Assembly (NCBI GenBank): GCA_035236585.1
Contig: CP141132.1
Coordinates: 43,155,880 to 43,219,879 of the forward strand
DNA: 64,000 nt
Direction of reading: 5' to 3'
Source of the DNA: Warburgia ugandensis
Taxonomy: Eukaryota; Streptophyta; Magnoliopsida; Canellales; Canellaceae
The notes under the pieces are model-generated. The model was given only the letters and a program-made list of their open reading frames with translations. It did not search any database and was not told where the DNA came from. Positions 1 through 14,155 of the stretch are shown piece by piece (position 1 is the first letter of the stretch; each line of letters starts with the position of its first letter). A program made the position numbers and the translations under genes.

Positions 1-360
1 GATGTTTTGATCAATTTTGAGCCCCTAATTCTTTTTCTAAAAATGCATTATTCCAATTTAACTCATTATTATATTTAATATCAGTTTCATTTAATATTTA
101 AATTTGTGAAGAATAAAATGTCTCTCCCCAATACTAAGAATATTTTCCATATCATTACAAATATAAAAAGGCGATGAGGAAATAAGAGAAAAGATAGGAA
201 GGGATAGAGGAAATCATGAGAGAAAGTTGGTACTCACTTTTTTTTATACAAGGAAAATGTGAGGGGGAGAGATGGGAGGATGAGAGTTTGGGGAGAAATG
301 AAAGGAGAATAGAGTGAGAGAGAGTCAAATAGGAAGTACTTTTGTGCACAATCCAAATAA

Positions 361-368
361 AAATAAGG

Positions 369-418
<50 letters not shown>
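361..418. repeat. (GA)n microsatellite
   Basis: A nearly pure GA dinucleotide run of about 48 bases at 370-418. It sits in a purine-rich tract (about 160-720) that is largely degenerate GA. Long open frames on the minus strand here are LSLS translations of this tract, not genes. Confidence 0.97.
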
Positions 419-419
<1 letters not shown>

Positions 420-718
420 GATTTGGAGAGTAAAGGGAATGAAAGAGAGTGAGAGAGTGAAGACTAGAGAGATGAGAGAGAGACAAAGTGAAAGAGAGTG
501 AGAGAGTTGAATGCAAAAGGATGAAAGAGAGCAAACTAGAGAGATGAAAAACATTCAAGGGAGAAAGAATAAGGGCGAGAGAGATGGAGAATGAGAAAAA
601 GAGTAAAGAGATTGCGATAGAGTGTGATTTTGAGAGAGATTAGGAATGAGGGAGAAAGAGAGAGGATGAGTGAAAGAATGAGAGTGTGATATAGGGAGTT
701 TGGGAGGGAGTGAGAGAT

Positions 719-2482
<1,764 letters not shown>

Positions 2483-4555
2483 TGTAATGACCCGAGTTTT
2501 TGTAACAAATTTTGTAATACATTTTCAAAGGCAGGGCCCTTAGTAGTAAAAAATTTTCACAAAATAACATAGAGAAAATTCTTTTCTTTAAAACTTGTTT
2601 TGAAAAACCTAAGTCATCACTTCATACATAACATAAGTAGAATTTTTGTACAAGATACAATTCCATTGAAGGAATATATTTTTATTAAATTTCAGAATCC
2701 ATCCAGTGGTTCACAGTATAGCCCGGGTATCAATACAATACTTGGCCAAATTACATAATCCAAATTTCAAAACTCACCGTACATTAAAAACTCTCAATAC
2801 AATACAATGCTCTCAAATAAAATACATGCCTTCAAGGGATATACCTTGATTGATTATTCTTCCAAATCTTCTTGAGTCTTGAGCTCCTAATTCTCCTTCT
2901 CCTTATATGAGATATTGTAAACATTGAAACATTTACAATATCGCAGCAAGCTATACTTGGTAGGGGATTCAAGAAGAATAATAATCTAATAGTTTAATCC
3001 TAATACTTCATAATCCCATTATTCATACTCATGGAGCAATCTCCTTACTTTGTCTTATATGTACATAGTTACAAATACATATGGTATACTATGTATAGAT
3101 ATATACATATAGTCAAAACTATGAAAAATAGTTAATATCTCAAAACATAATCATATCCAACTTATGCTGAGTTGATAAATCATCCAAACTCTGCTAGAAA
3201 TACTCTCTCATTTGAGTAGTATCGGTAATCCACGATTACCTGGCATCTCATCATGCCATATCATACGGCATTTCATTATGACATGCATCATAATGCAAAA
3301 ATACTCAAAGGACTACTATGCATGTAGTCAGAATCCATACCAGCGCACCCGGATAACTGCCAAATAATCCACCTATACCATCCTTGGTGGAAATCACAAT
3401 ATCCATATCCATATGGGGAGGTCCATGGCTGTCACAGTGGTGGCCTTCCCATAATTGCCCCACCCGACTTTTAACCTCATTTAAGCTTGGTATCTATATA
3501 ATAACAAGTTTTGGAGAGCAGGTGGCCAAACCCTACTAACTCTCTTAGCATAGCATCACTAGGCCTATGCCTGTTTAAAACAAAACCACAAGCCTCCATG
3601 CTTGTATGTAAAGTAATTCTCGTATGTATCAGACAATCCATCTATTTACTTAGGGCTGGAATATCTTCTAGTTCCATATTCACTTTAGAGTCTATTCTTC
3701 AATTCTAACTTAACCATTTCATATGTGTTTTGGTTGGATCATAAGGGTTTTCAATGGGTTTTATACAAGTATTTACATTATACTTGTCAACATTTTCAGA
3801 CATAAGATCATGTATACAACATGTACTTCTCATGTAGATGCATTCATAAAATCCTCCTACCTTCAAGTAGTGATCCATCTATTCAAATCTTCCATGATCC
3901 TGACTGATGTATGTAATCTGTAAATCCATACACACTATCAATACAAATACAATCTGAATAATCCTTTATTTTTTATCCTATTTATATTCTTTGTCTAATC
4001 TTGTCCTTTGATATAAAGGATCTAGATCTTGTGTCTTATCATAATCTATCTTCCTCAAATAGTGTTTATCCTATTGATCAAAGATCTAATTGTTAGAATA
4101 ATCTTCTAATCTTTCAAATCTAAGTATTTTCTATTCTAAGTCCTTGTGTATTCCTTTCTTTGATCTTGATCTTTGATAGATCCTTTGATCAACAATTTAT
4201 ACTTGTTGATAAAGATCAAGGGCTTAGATCTTCTATCATTTAGTTCTTCTTTGATTTAAGTTTAGTTGTTTGATCATCCGTAAGGAAGATGATCTTGGTT
4301 CTCTTGCTTTAATCATAATTGATCAAGGGTTCAGATCTTCTATTTGATCTAAGATCTTCTATTCTATTTTATCTAAGTTACAAGCAATATATATATATAT
4401 ATATATCATCATCAAGAAGTATTTATTTCTTTTTATTGTTCTTGATCATTCAAGATCCAATGGATCTTGTTTGATCATCCTTATCTTGCTTACAATTTTT
4501 ATTAAGGTTAGATAATTTACTAACATTTTATGCTCTTATTATTATTATTCAATTA
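2483..4555 (-). mobile_element. Truncated Tekay/Del-like LTR, copy A (reverse orientation)
   Basis: On the plus strand it begins TGTAATGACCCGAG, the reverse complement of the LTR 3' end seen in sister copies (13113 and, reversed, 60823). It shares the hairpin followed by CAGCAAGCTA (2911-2950) with copies at 13.57 and 53.28 kb. The segment 3520-3600 (GTGGCCAAACCCTACTAAC and on) is an inverted match of 47965-48055. A GATC-rich part follows to about 4555. The LTR 5' half is missing, so the right boundary is approximate. Confidence 0.75.
4387..4406. repeat. (AT)n microsatellite
   Basis: Ten AT units inside the LTR fragment. Confidence 0.95.
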
Positions 4556-5700
4556 GTTAATGTTTTACTGGTTGACGACAACTTATTTCAGCCTAAGTGT
4601 AGACTACTCTTATTTCCAATTGGCTAAGGGTTATTAGCTGAATGGGTGAACATAAAGTGGTTACTCCAATCCTCATGTAAGGAGGCATTTACACCTCACA
4701 AATGTCAACTGAAGGTAGGGGAAGAGCGAGGCTCTATTAGAAAACCCCCTTAACCACCATGTTCAACATTCACTAGAGTGACCTTAGCTCAACCTTTCAT
4801 GAGGTTCCTATGAGCATGTTAACCCTATGTACTCTTTCTAATTGATTTTAATTAAGTCCATGAACATTTAAAATGTCATTCATGGGGTTTATTATTCTCC
4901 TAGTTCGGGCCAACGATTTGTTAATCCTTATATTGTCCTACTAACTATAGCCCTTAGTAATTAAGTTCAAGACAAATAATTCACTCTTATTTGTGTCATA
5001 AAACTCTACATTCTCATTAGATCCTATTTTTTGGTGTTTTATTCTCTTTATCTCATAACTACTTTAACAATTAAATCTACTAATAAAATTTAACCATAAA
5101 TGAATTATAACTTTAAAGCATAAAACTACACAATTGAACAACCTAATGATAATGGTACAAGGTACTTACGATTATACTAGCATGATTTCTAACTAATGTA
5201 CTTTATCTAATAAACTCAAATTAAGCACTCTAACCATTAAGCATTAAGCCATAAAAGTAAGCCACTAAGCCACATGAGAGCCATGCCACATGGAGTCACA
5301 CTATTGGAGGAGACCTTTCAAGTAATTTCATGCTAAATAGTGAATTTCAAGGACTAATTGGAAAGGAATTTGGGTGATAATCAATGTGGTAAGATATGCG
5401 TGCATAGGTGGACCAATCAAGAGAGAGACCAAGTCTATTTTTTTCTTTTCCCCACTCTACAACTCCACTTCCTTATTCCACTCCTTTCTGAACTACCACA
5501 TGTTCCTACCCATTTCCTCCATCTCTCTTACCTTTTTCCACCTTCCTTCCATCCCAACATGCAAGATACCTTAATGAGAGGGATTCCACCCTAATCCCTT
5601 GGAATTCAATGCCCCCCTTCTTCACTTACAATTAGAAAGTCCACTCACCTAACCTTCAAATATTCTATCTCCAATCACCACCTAACTTCCCTACCTTGAG
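4556..5700. other. No gene seen
   Basis: AT-rich, no protein-like frame. It may include the outer part of the Athila-like 5' LTR, whose start I cannot fix without a matching 3' LTR. Confidence 0.4.
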
Positions 5701-7169
5701 TCCTACTTCTAATCTAAGGGAGTTGATTCTAACTCCTTCAAATCAAGCACATCAACTTGGAGATCTTCTTTGGGTTTTGCACTTCAACACCATGGCTACT
5801 TTTCTTTATTTTCCACAACATTTTCCTTGCTTTATTTCTTTGGTTTTGCACTTCAATTCTAGGTTGGTACCTTGTTTTAATTTCTTGATTCCATTGCTTG
5901 TTTATTGCTTTCTTTGTTGCTTAACCTTCCTACACATAGTTTCATTTTGTTCTCCTTTCACTCTTGCTTCCACTTCTATGATTTTTCTTGCTTAATTCTT
6001 AAAGATCCAAGTTACCTTTTATTTGGTAGTGACAGCCAAGAGAAACAGTAGCTTAAGTCACTTTGGTTTTCCTCTTAATGTTCTCTTGTTTCTTACTTTG
6101 ATCACCTTGCTTTTCCCTTATCTACTTGCTTGTTCTTTGCATCTTTCTCTTTGATTTTGTTTCTTGACTTCACATGCATGGCATCTGAGTTTAGATTGGG
6201 ATCATTGGAGTACGTATAATTTTTATTTGAAGTTGAGATATTGCTTAAGAAGAGTGCACAATTTTAAGCCTTGCTCTCTATGTGCATGTGCACCATCTTT
6301 TGATGTGATTTCAAGTCAATGAATAAACTTGTTTGATGCCTACTATTATCGACTAATTTCAATAGTAAGGTACTTCAATTCTTGGCTGTTACATTCAATG
6401 AAAAGTTCTTTCTAATTTTCTTTCCATGCCTTACATTATTTGAGTTTCATATGCACCATGTTGCTGGAAATTTTCAGCTCATGGTTAATGTGCAATGTCC
6501 AGCAGTCCATACACTTTGTTTGCTTAAAATCCTAGGAACCCATTGAGCTTTTTAGTTATTTTAGTGAATGCTTTGATTAGTTTTCATGTTAGTAGCTTTT
6601 AATTCCTAATTTTTGGCCATCTTTCACTCCATAAATCATGTGCACACTTTCATGCTCATTTGCTGAAGTTCATCTCTAAATTGTGGTTGATTCGTACCTT
6701 AGGTTAAGTTTAGATTTTAGTAGTTACTTATTTTGCATCTTATGTTAGTTTATAAAGTTTCTAATTTATTTTTAGAAAGTTTTAGGTTTAAGAAAGTGTT
6801 AGTCTAGGACAGTGTCATTTTTAGCAAGTTTCCTTAAGTAAAGTTTCTTAGATTCATTCATTCTTGCTTTGAATTTGTTTCTTTTCTCAACTGCATGTTA
6901 GTTAGGAAAGTTTCTAAATCTGGTGAAAATCTTTATTTTTAGAAAATTTTCTTTAGTTCATGTTTCTAATTTTGTACATGTTTCCCCTTCTATGTTGTTT
7001 AAATTTCTAGTTAAAAAACCCTCTTTGTTTGGCTAAGATAATCAACTTAAATGAGATCTAATCAATATTCAAATATGTGAGATTCCTCGTGGGATTTACC
7101 TCTTTCACATGCAAATTACTACTTTGATTTGTGTGCTTGTAAGTAATTTTAAATGTACACCAAGTTTTT

Positions 7170-7187
7170 GTCACCATTGCCAAGGAA
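7170..7187 (+). other. Primer-binding site, tRNA-Asp type (decayed)
   Basis: The stretch TGTCACCATTGCCAAGGA matches the Athila-type site TGGCGCCGTTGCCGGGGA, complementary to the 3' end of tRNA-Asp, at 13 of 18 positions. Four of the five differences are G to A. The bases CA at 7159-7160 are a plausible end of the 5' LTR. Confidence 0.7.
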
Positions 7188-7504
7188 TGGTGGCAACGGA
7201 TTTGTGGTTGGATCTTTGTTTAGATTGTTTATATCTAGTCTTAGCTTTAAGTTGCATGAGGTTAGGGTTTTTGTATCATATCAGCATATTTTGCTAATTC
7301 CTCACAAATTGACTATCCTTCTTTCTTTTTGTGCAAGGGGAATTTGGCAAACGGAGTGACAACAATCTTATGGGCCAAAGCTTCATCAACTTAATTAGGA
7401 TTTCCTTGCTTTCTTAGATTAGGTTTTTGAGTGAACTTGTAGTGAGACTCCATTGTAATTTGTAATTATTTCTTTCATTTTAAATGGGTTGTAATAATAC
7501 AGGC

Positions 7505-7533
7505 CAAGTGTGGGGTATGGTATCCCACACTTG
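7505..7533 (+). other. Perfect 10-bp inverted repeat in the Athila-like leader
   Basis: Arms CAAGTGTGGG and CCCACACTTG flank a 9-base loop. It lies in the untranslated leader between primer site and gag; function unknown. Confidence 0.8.
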
Positions 7534-8289
7534 AGCTTCATCAAAAACCCATTGTAAGCTTCTCTCACTCTCTTTTATTTTTTTAATGTACTTGCATTTA
7601 GTATAGTTTTCATATTGATTGGTAGTGTAATTCACTATAGTTGTTGCATTTTATTTAGGATTGTTCTATTAGATTGCAGCTATTTAATAAAAGGTTACTT
7701 TATTAGATAGCATATGGGCAACCATTAGTTTTCCTTCCCTTGCATTGCATTGCACATTTATTGCTTTATTATAAATGGAACACATTGATAGTAAGGTTCC
7801 CATAGGAACCTTTATAAGATAAGGACTAGATTTCATCACTAGATCCTTGGCCCACCTAGGTAATCAAATCAATTCCTTGTGTGTTCGCTATCCCAACCCT
7901 TAAAAATCTTAATTTAAAATTAAGTAGTAAGAGACTTAGGGTTTCAAGTTGTGAGAACCTTTTGGATAGAAGAGATCTATTGTCACTGCAATGGCTTATG
8001 AGTATTGTGGTTATAGTGGGTATCCAAAATCCAAGTGATTTTCCCAATCCTTTTTTTAAAGTCTAAATGCCTCCTTCCATGGGAATTGTATTAAACACCT
8101 TGAGTAGAACCTAACTTGTAAGCAATAGCCAAGTCAAATAAAAGGAGTTGTTTAGATCTAGGTCTAAAAGCTATCACCCTGCAAATTAACAAAGATTATC
8201 AAAATAGCTTAGTAGTGAATCATTAGGGATTGTTTGATTGCACATCATTTAGAGTTGGGAGTCATGTTTAGTGGTAGGATGTATCATTT

Positions 8290-9890
8290 AGGGTTTTTCA
8301 TTATAGTAAATGTAAGGTCGTCAATCTCAAAACACTAAGTTAGTATTAGTTCCTAAGATTGAACATACCCATAGGCAAGGGGTGGGAAATCAAATTCCTA
8401 ACCCCATGGTAGACCAACAAGTTATATTTGTATACAAGGCCATTAGAGATTTCTATGCACCATTCCAACTAAATACTTCATCATGCATCACCTTACCACC
8501 CACCAATGCAGACCACTTTGTACTAAATTCAAATTCTAAAATGTTTTGGATGATTTTATAAGACTTAGGTGGTTTCCCTTCTCATTGAAAGATAAGGCCA
8601 AATCATGGTTGAACTCTTTAGAGATCAGTTCCATTGCCACATGGGACCAGTTGCCTAAAAAGTTTCTAAGCAAATTCTTCCCCATCTGTAAGACCAATGC
8701 CCTTTATAAGGAGATTATGAATTTCTAGAAAAGATATGTTAAGCAATATTATGAAAGTTGGGAAAGGTGGAATGAGTTATTTCAAAAGAGTTCCTACCAT
8801 GGATCCAAAAAATGGTAGCAAGTTCAGTACTTCTATGAGGCACTACAACTCAAAATAGATAGATAGTAGATGCAGCTAGTAGATGGGCCCTCATGTTGAA
8901 AAATGATACAAAGACCTCAGAGTTCTTCCAAACTTTAGCTGAGAATTCCCTGAATGGGATTATTCTACTATGATAGAGAAAAATACCCACACTCAAAAGA
9001 AAGGATGCCTTTATGAAATAGAAGTTCCCCTAGATATGTCTTATAAATTTGACTCCTTGGCAAGACAAGTGGACAAGGTAGAAAATATGTTCTAGAAAGT
9101 TGATGCAAAACTTGACGCCTTCATGGCTAGAAGTGCCTCCATGAAACCTCCACAAGAGTTTTGTGCTATTTGTTCTAGCCTGGCACATTTAGCTACAACT
9201 TGTCCATCTAATAGTGTGTACATTGAATATCTTTTGGAACAGGTAAATGCTCTAAATGAATATCTCAATCCTAGTAATAATCTATATTCTAATACCTATA
9301 ATCTAGGATGGCTAGGCATCCTAACTTATCATGGTCAAAGAACAATTACTAAGGAGGGCCATCTATGAACCCCTGCACAAAACTTTCCTAAAGCTTTAGT
9401 TCCCCTATATCCATCAGTTGAGGACAATATGGAGTTTCTCCTTAAGCAACAAGAGGAGACTAATAAAGCCTCACATAATATCCAGAATGAGAGTAGATAT
9501 AGATCAACTTTAAATTACCAAACTATTGCTAAATTAGAAATGCAAATGAGCCAATTATCTATTGCATTGAATGATAAAGGAAAGGGACAGTTTCCTAGTC
9601 AACAAATTCCAAACCCTAAGGGACAGTTTGAAATAGGGTCTAGCTCCCATACCCAAAGACCCCATGAGCAAGCAAAGACCATAACTACCCCTAGGAGTGG
9701 CAGTCAAGTTGATAATAAAGTAGGGCAAACTAAGGAAACTATAAAGGGGAATGAACCAGCTAAAACACGAGGAAGAAAACCTCCCACTCCATCTGAGCCT
9801 ATAGTGGACGCACCATATGTTCCTAAAGGCTCATTCCCTAAGTTACTAAAAAGGAAAAGAAAGGAACCAATTTTAATGAGATAATGGATG
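8290..9890 (+). pseudogene. Athila-like gag (broken)
   Basis: The capsid core is at 8546-8728 (RLRWFPFSLKDKAKSWLNS), the standard Retrotrans_gag sequence of the Athila lineage. A zinc knuckle CX2CX4HX4C (CAICSSLAHLATTC) lies near 9162-9205. A hydrophilic linker follows (9429-9884), ending in a PFPxLLKRK-like stretch (SFPKLLKRKRKEP). Stops and frameshifts separate the pieces, for example after 8728 and 9368, so no working Gag can be made. Confidence 0.82.
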
Positions 9891-10049
9891 TGTTCGAGCA
9901 TGTTCAAGCAAATATTCCATTGATCAATGCTATTAAAGATATTACTACTTATGCCAAATTTTTTAAAGATCTCTGCACACAAAAGCAAAAGCTTAATGTA
10001 CAAAAGAAAGCTTTTCTCACTAAAAAGATAAGCTCTTAATCTAGCACCA

Positions 10050-10500
10050 AACCCCTCCTAAGTTCATAGATCCAAATTGTCCTACCATCTCTTGTATTAT
10101 TGGAAACCATGTCATTGATAGGGAATTACTAAATTTAATGGCTACTAAAAACCTATTGCCACTCTTTGTCTATAAGCAACTAGGTCTCAGTGACCTTAAG
10201 CCAACAAATACTACCTTTTAGTTAACAAATAAGTGATTAAAGATTTCAGGTGGTATGGTTGAAGATGTTCTAATACAGGTGGACCAATTTTACTTTCTTG
10301 TAGAATTTATGATCTTGGATATCCAGCCTGTGTCAAACCCTGATAGTCAGATCCCAGTAATTTTTAGACGTCCATTTTTGGCAACATCTAATGCCATCAT
10401 CAATTGTAAAAATGGTACGATGAAGTTATCTTTTAGCAATATGAAAGTCAAGCTCAATGTTTTTAATGCCAATCATAAAAATTTAGACTAGATGATTCTT
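10050..10500 (+). pseudogene. Athila-like aspartic protease (broken)
   Basis: The segment VEDVLIQVDQFYFLVEFMIL and the later RRPFLATSNAIIN correspond to the flap and the conserved GRPFLAT block of Athila-type proteases. The D-L-G-A active-site block expected about 130 bases upstream is replaced by a degenerate match, and stops interrupt the frame. Confidence 0.75.
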
Positions 10501-10539
10501 GTGTATTCAATTTAATTGAAGGTCTATTTCAAGATCTTA

Positions 10540-11730
10540 ATCCACCATTGTCCATCTTAGACCTATTTGAGGCATGTCTAGCACACTTTAACTATGATTT
10601 TGATAGAGACCGGCCCATAGATGAGGTTAATAATATTTTAGATGATGAACCTATCATAGATACCTCCAAATGGGGACCTCTAGTGGAACCACTCCCTACT
10701 TCAAATTCTGTCCATGTGCCCTCAGTAGAAAAACCATATACTATGGTCCTTAAGCCATTACCTGAAAATCTAAAATATTCTTACTTAAGACCAAATGAGT
10801 TCTTGTCTATAATAATAGCCTTAGATCTAGCTCATGAATAGGAAGGTAAGCTTCTTGATGTTGTCAAAGAACATAAGATAGCCTTAGAGTGGACCATAGC
10901 AGACGTCAAAGGAATTTGCACAGCTTTGTATATGCATAGAATTTACCTAGAAGAAAATGTTAAACCATCTAAGGAAACACAAAGGAGGCTAAACCCTAAT
11001 ATGAAGGAGGTTGTGAGTGATGAAGTGCTTAAACTCCTAGATGTTGGTGTCATCTATCCATATCTAACAGTACTTGGGTCAGCCTAGTTTAGGCTGTCCC
11101 CAAGAAGTCAAGAGTCAATGTAATCCAAATTGAGGATAATGAGTTAGTTTCCACTCGCATTATTATTGAAAAATTGGACTCGATCAAAACGAAAGACCAC
11201 TTTTCTTTTCCCTTCATAGACCAAATGCTAGAAAGGTTAGCCAATCATAGTTATTATTACTTTCTTGATGGATACTATGGCTATACCTAAATCCCCATAG
11301 CACCTAAGGACTAGGAGAAACTACCTTCACCTGCCCTTTTGGGACCACCGCCTACAGTCGTATGCCTTTTGGACTTTGTAATGCTCGAGCTACTTTTCAA
11401 AGGTGTGTGTTGAGCATATTTTTTGAAATGGTGGAGAGGTTCTTATAAGTTTTTGTGGATGATTTGTGTTTGGTTCTTCATTTGATGAATGCTTGCACCA
11501 TTTAAAACTTGTCCTTACTAAGTGTTAAGAAAACAATTTAGTGTTAAACTGGGAAAAATGTCATTTTATGGTTCAAAATGGCATTGTTCTAAGCCATGTC
11601 ATATCACACAATGGCATAGAAGTAGACAAAGGCAAAGTGGATTTAATCTCTACCTTCCTCCTCTAAGAACTGCAAAGGAAGTTTTCACTTTTTTAGGCCA
11701 TGCTAATTTATATAGATGATTCATTAAGGA
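10540..11730 (+). pseudogene. Athila-like reverse transcriptase (broken)
   Basis: The RT lead-in is at 10548-10841 (MVLKPLPENLKYSYL). Then come LLDVGVIYP (near 11035), DQMLERLANHSYYYFLDG (11220 on) and the catalytic F-V-D-D box at 11452-11463. The post-catalytic segment at 11522-11719 reads as the usual KCHFMVQNG and FLGHANLYR blocks with errors. At least three frame changes and several stops occur. Confidence 0.85.
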
Positions 11731-12180
11731 CTTTAGTAAAATTTCTAAGCCTCTATATACTTTACTTCTACACCAATTATTCGACTACCAAAATGGAATG
11801 CACCATTTGAAATAATGTGTGATGCTTCAGACTACGCGATCAGAGCTGTGTTGCTGTATTAATAAACTTCCCCATGTGACATTATGCTAGTAAGACTCTC
11901 AATGATGCCCAACTCAATTATTCCACTATAGAAAAATAGTTGTTGCCAGTTGTTTTTGTCCTTGATAAATTTTGACCTTACCTGCTATGATCTAAGGTCA
12001 TAGTCTGTTCAGACCATGCAACATTGAGATACCTTCTTTCTAAGAAAGATGCTAAACCTAGGTTGATCTGATGGATACTATTGCTATAGAAGTTTGATTT
12101 AGAAATTCAGGATAAAAAAGGTTTTGAAAATGTTGTAGTAGACCACTTGTCCAAATTAGTTGGGGAGTCTACTAGCAAGA
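11730..12180 (+). pseudogene. Athila-like RNase H (broken)
   Basis: CDASDYAI (11817 on) matches the catalytic D-A-S block, and KFDLEIQDKKG... VVVDHLSKL (12090-12160) matches the end of the domain. Multiple stops. Confidence 0.75.
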
Positions 12181-12239
12181 ATGTGCCTATAACAAAAACT
12201 TTTCTAGATAAACAATTGCTGAACATTTCCCAGTTGCCT

Positions 12240-13112
12240 TATTATGTAGGTATAATTAATTATCTTATCACAAGTCAAATGCCTAATCATTAGTCAAAAC
12301 AAGATAGAAAAAGACTCATTGCTATGGTAAAACACTTTACATGAGACGATCCGTACTTGTTTAAGTACTATTCTGATCAAGTAATTAGGAGATATATACT
12401 AGATAATGAGCATCATAAAATCATTTTCTTTTGTCATGACTATGCATGCAGGGGCCATTTACATTCTAAAAAGACGATTGCAAAGATTTTGCAGTGTGAT
12501 TTTTATTAGCCCACCATTTTTAGGGATTCACATGCTTACTACATAACATGTGTTAGATGTCAATAGTTAGGGAGCAATGGAAAAAAGAAATATGATGCAA
12601 TTAAACTCCATTCTTATCATTGAACCTTTTCATGTTTAGGCATTGATTTTATGAACCTTTTTCTAACTCTTTTGGTTATCTGTACATCCTTATGGGAGTG
12701 GATTATGTGTCTAGGTGGGAAGAAGCTATATCGTGTAAGACCAATGACCAAAAGGTAGTGGTCAAGTTGTTAATGGAAAATATATTTGCACTCTTTGGTA
12801 CCCCTAAGGCTATAATTAGTGATAGAGGAAACACTTTTGCAATAGAATTTTGAAAATTTAGAGAAAAAATATGGTGTTATTGATAGAAAAGGTACCCTTT
12901 ATCATCCTCAAACTAGTGGATAGGTAGAAGTGTCAAGTAATGAGATGAAATGAATTTTAGAAAAGACAGTCAATTCAAATATGAAAGAGTGGTTTTTAAA
13001 ACTTAGTGATACTTTATGGGCCTATCATACTACATATAACATCCATATAGGCTTGTCACCCTACTACTTGGTTTGTGGAAAGGCCTACCACCTCTTAATA
13101 GAACTTGAGCAT
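12240..13112 (+). pseudogene. Athila-like integrase, cut by an LTR insertion
   Basis: A degenerate HHCC region (CRGHLHSKKTIAKIL, near 12450; CVRCQ, near 12550) precedes the core. The core includes GTPKAIISDRG (12796 on), YHPQTSG (12902 on) and LSDTLWAYHTTYN (13000 on). The sequence breaks after LIELEH at 13112, where TGTAACACCC of the inserted LTR begins. Confidence 0.87.
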
Positions 13113-13565
13113 TGTAACACCCTGGGTTTTATCAACAATAAAATAACAATTTACAAAATGTGTTGAGATCCCTGTTTTAAAAGTTTGATTTTTAAAGTGA
13201 CCAAAAGCAAAACTTGATAAACACAATACAAGACATGACACATGGGAGACTCAGTCTCCATGCCCATCCATCCGAATCAAATACTATTTTTCAATAAAAA
13301 TGTGTCCTCCAATAGTGGATAAGAAAATCAAGTCATGACAAAATACTAAAGTCTGTCCATACAGTCATCACATCCAACAGAATTTTATATCCTCACATCC
13401 AAATCACATTGCAATTATATTATAGTATGGTTCATAAACAATAACTAAAGTGAGGTCCTAAACAAACTTTGTCATCTTTGAAATGTCCTCAATACTCCAC
13501 GAGAAACTGTCATCCCTTTTGTCTGCTCTATCAATGCATCAACTTGTTGCAAATCTCTATATTTA

Positions 13566-13600
13566 AGGCATTGCAAACAAAGCAATGCCTCAGCAAGCTA
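13566..13600 (-). other. Conserved LTR hairpin, copy B
   Basis: A 9-bp perfect stem, AGGCATTGC (13566-13574) with GCAATGCCT (13582-13590), is followed by CAGCAAGCTA. Equivalent hairpins lie at 2911-2942 and 53278-53306 with different but still paired arms. Confidence 0.8.
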
Positions 13601-13805
13601 TGTTTGTGTAGGTGATTACATTCAATAAGTAAATACAATGAAATCATGTGGTGCGAAATATCAATATCTTGGCGAATCTCATAAGATAAAACATGTACAA
13701 GGCATGTCAATAATCAGACGTGGATAATGAATAACACATGAAAATCATAAATCTAAGCAAATCGATATCAAATCTAACCATCATGACATGCAAGGCATGA
13801 GTAAT

Positions 13806-13949
13806 ACATGGATTAGCATCCATCAAAAGCAATAAGAATATGTGTTCACAACACATGGATATGCATCCATCAAAAGCAATAAGAATCTATGTCCGCAACA
13901 CATGGATATGCATCCATGAAAACCAATAAGAATCTGTGTCCACAATATA
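13806..13949. repeat. Three-copy tandem repeat, ~47-bp unit, inside LTR B
   Basis: CATCCATCAAAAGCAATAAG recurs at about 13818, 13864 and (with one change) 13911. Confidence 0.85.
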
Positions 13950-14049
13950 GTACAAATGCATGTCATGATGAACGGTGCACTGTGCACAATCAAGCCCTAT
14001 GAGTGTCTCAACTACATTCACGTAATGGTAATGAGTACTCATTCCAAAC

Positions 14050-14155
14050 TTGGGTCCCCTCACGTGTAGCCCGCATCAGCCCTCAGGCCTGGCTTATCTC
14101 GTGATCCCTCACATGCAGCGCACTTCAGCCCTCAGGACCACCTTACCCTATGATC
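14050..14155. repeat. Two-copy tandem repeat, ~48-bp unit, inside LTR B
   Basis: Two units each contain CAGCCCTCAGG and end in a TGATC stretch; moderately diverged. Confidence 0.6.
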
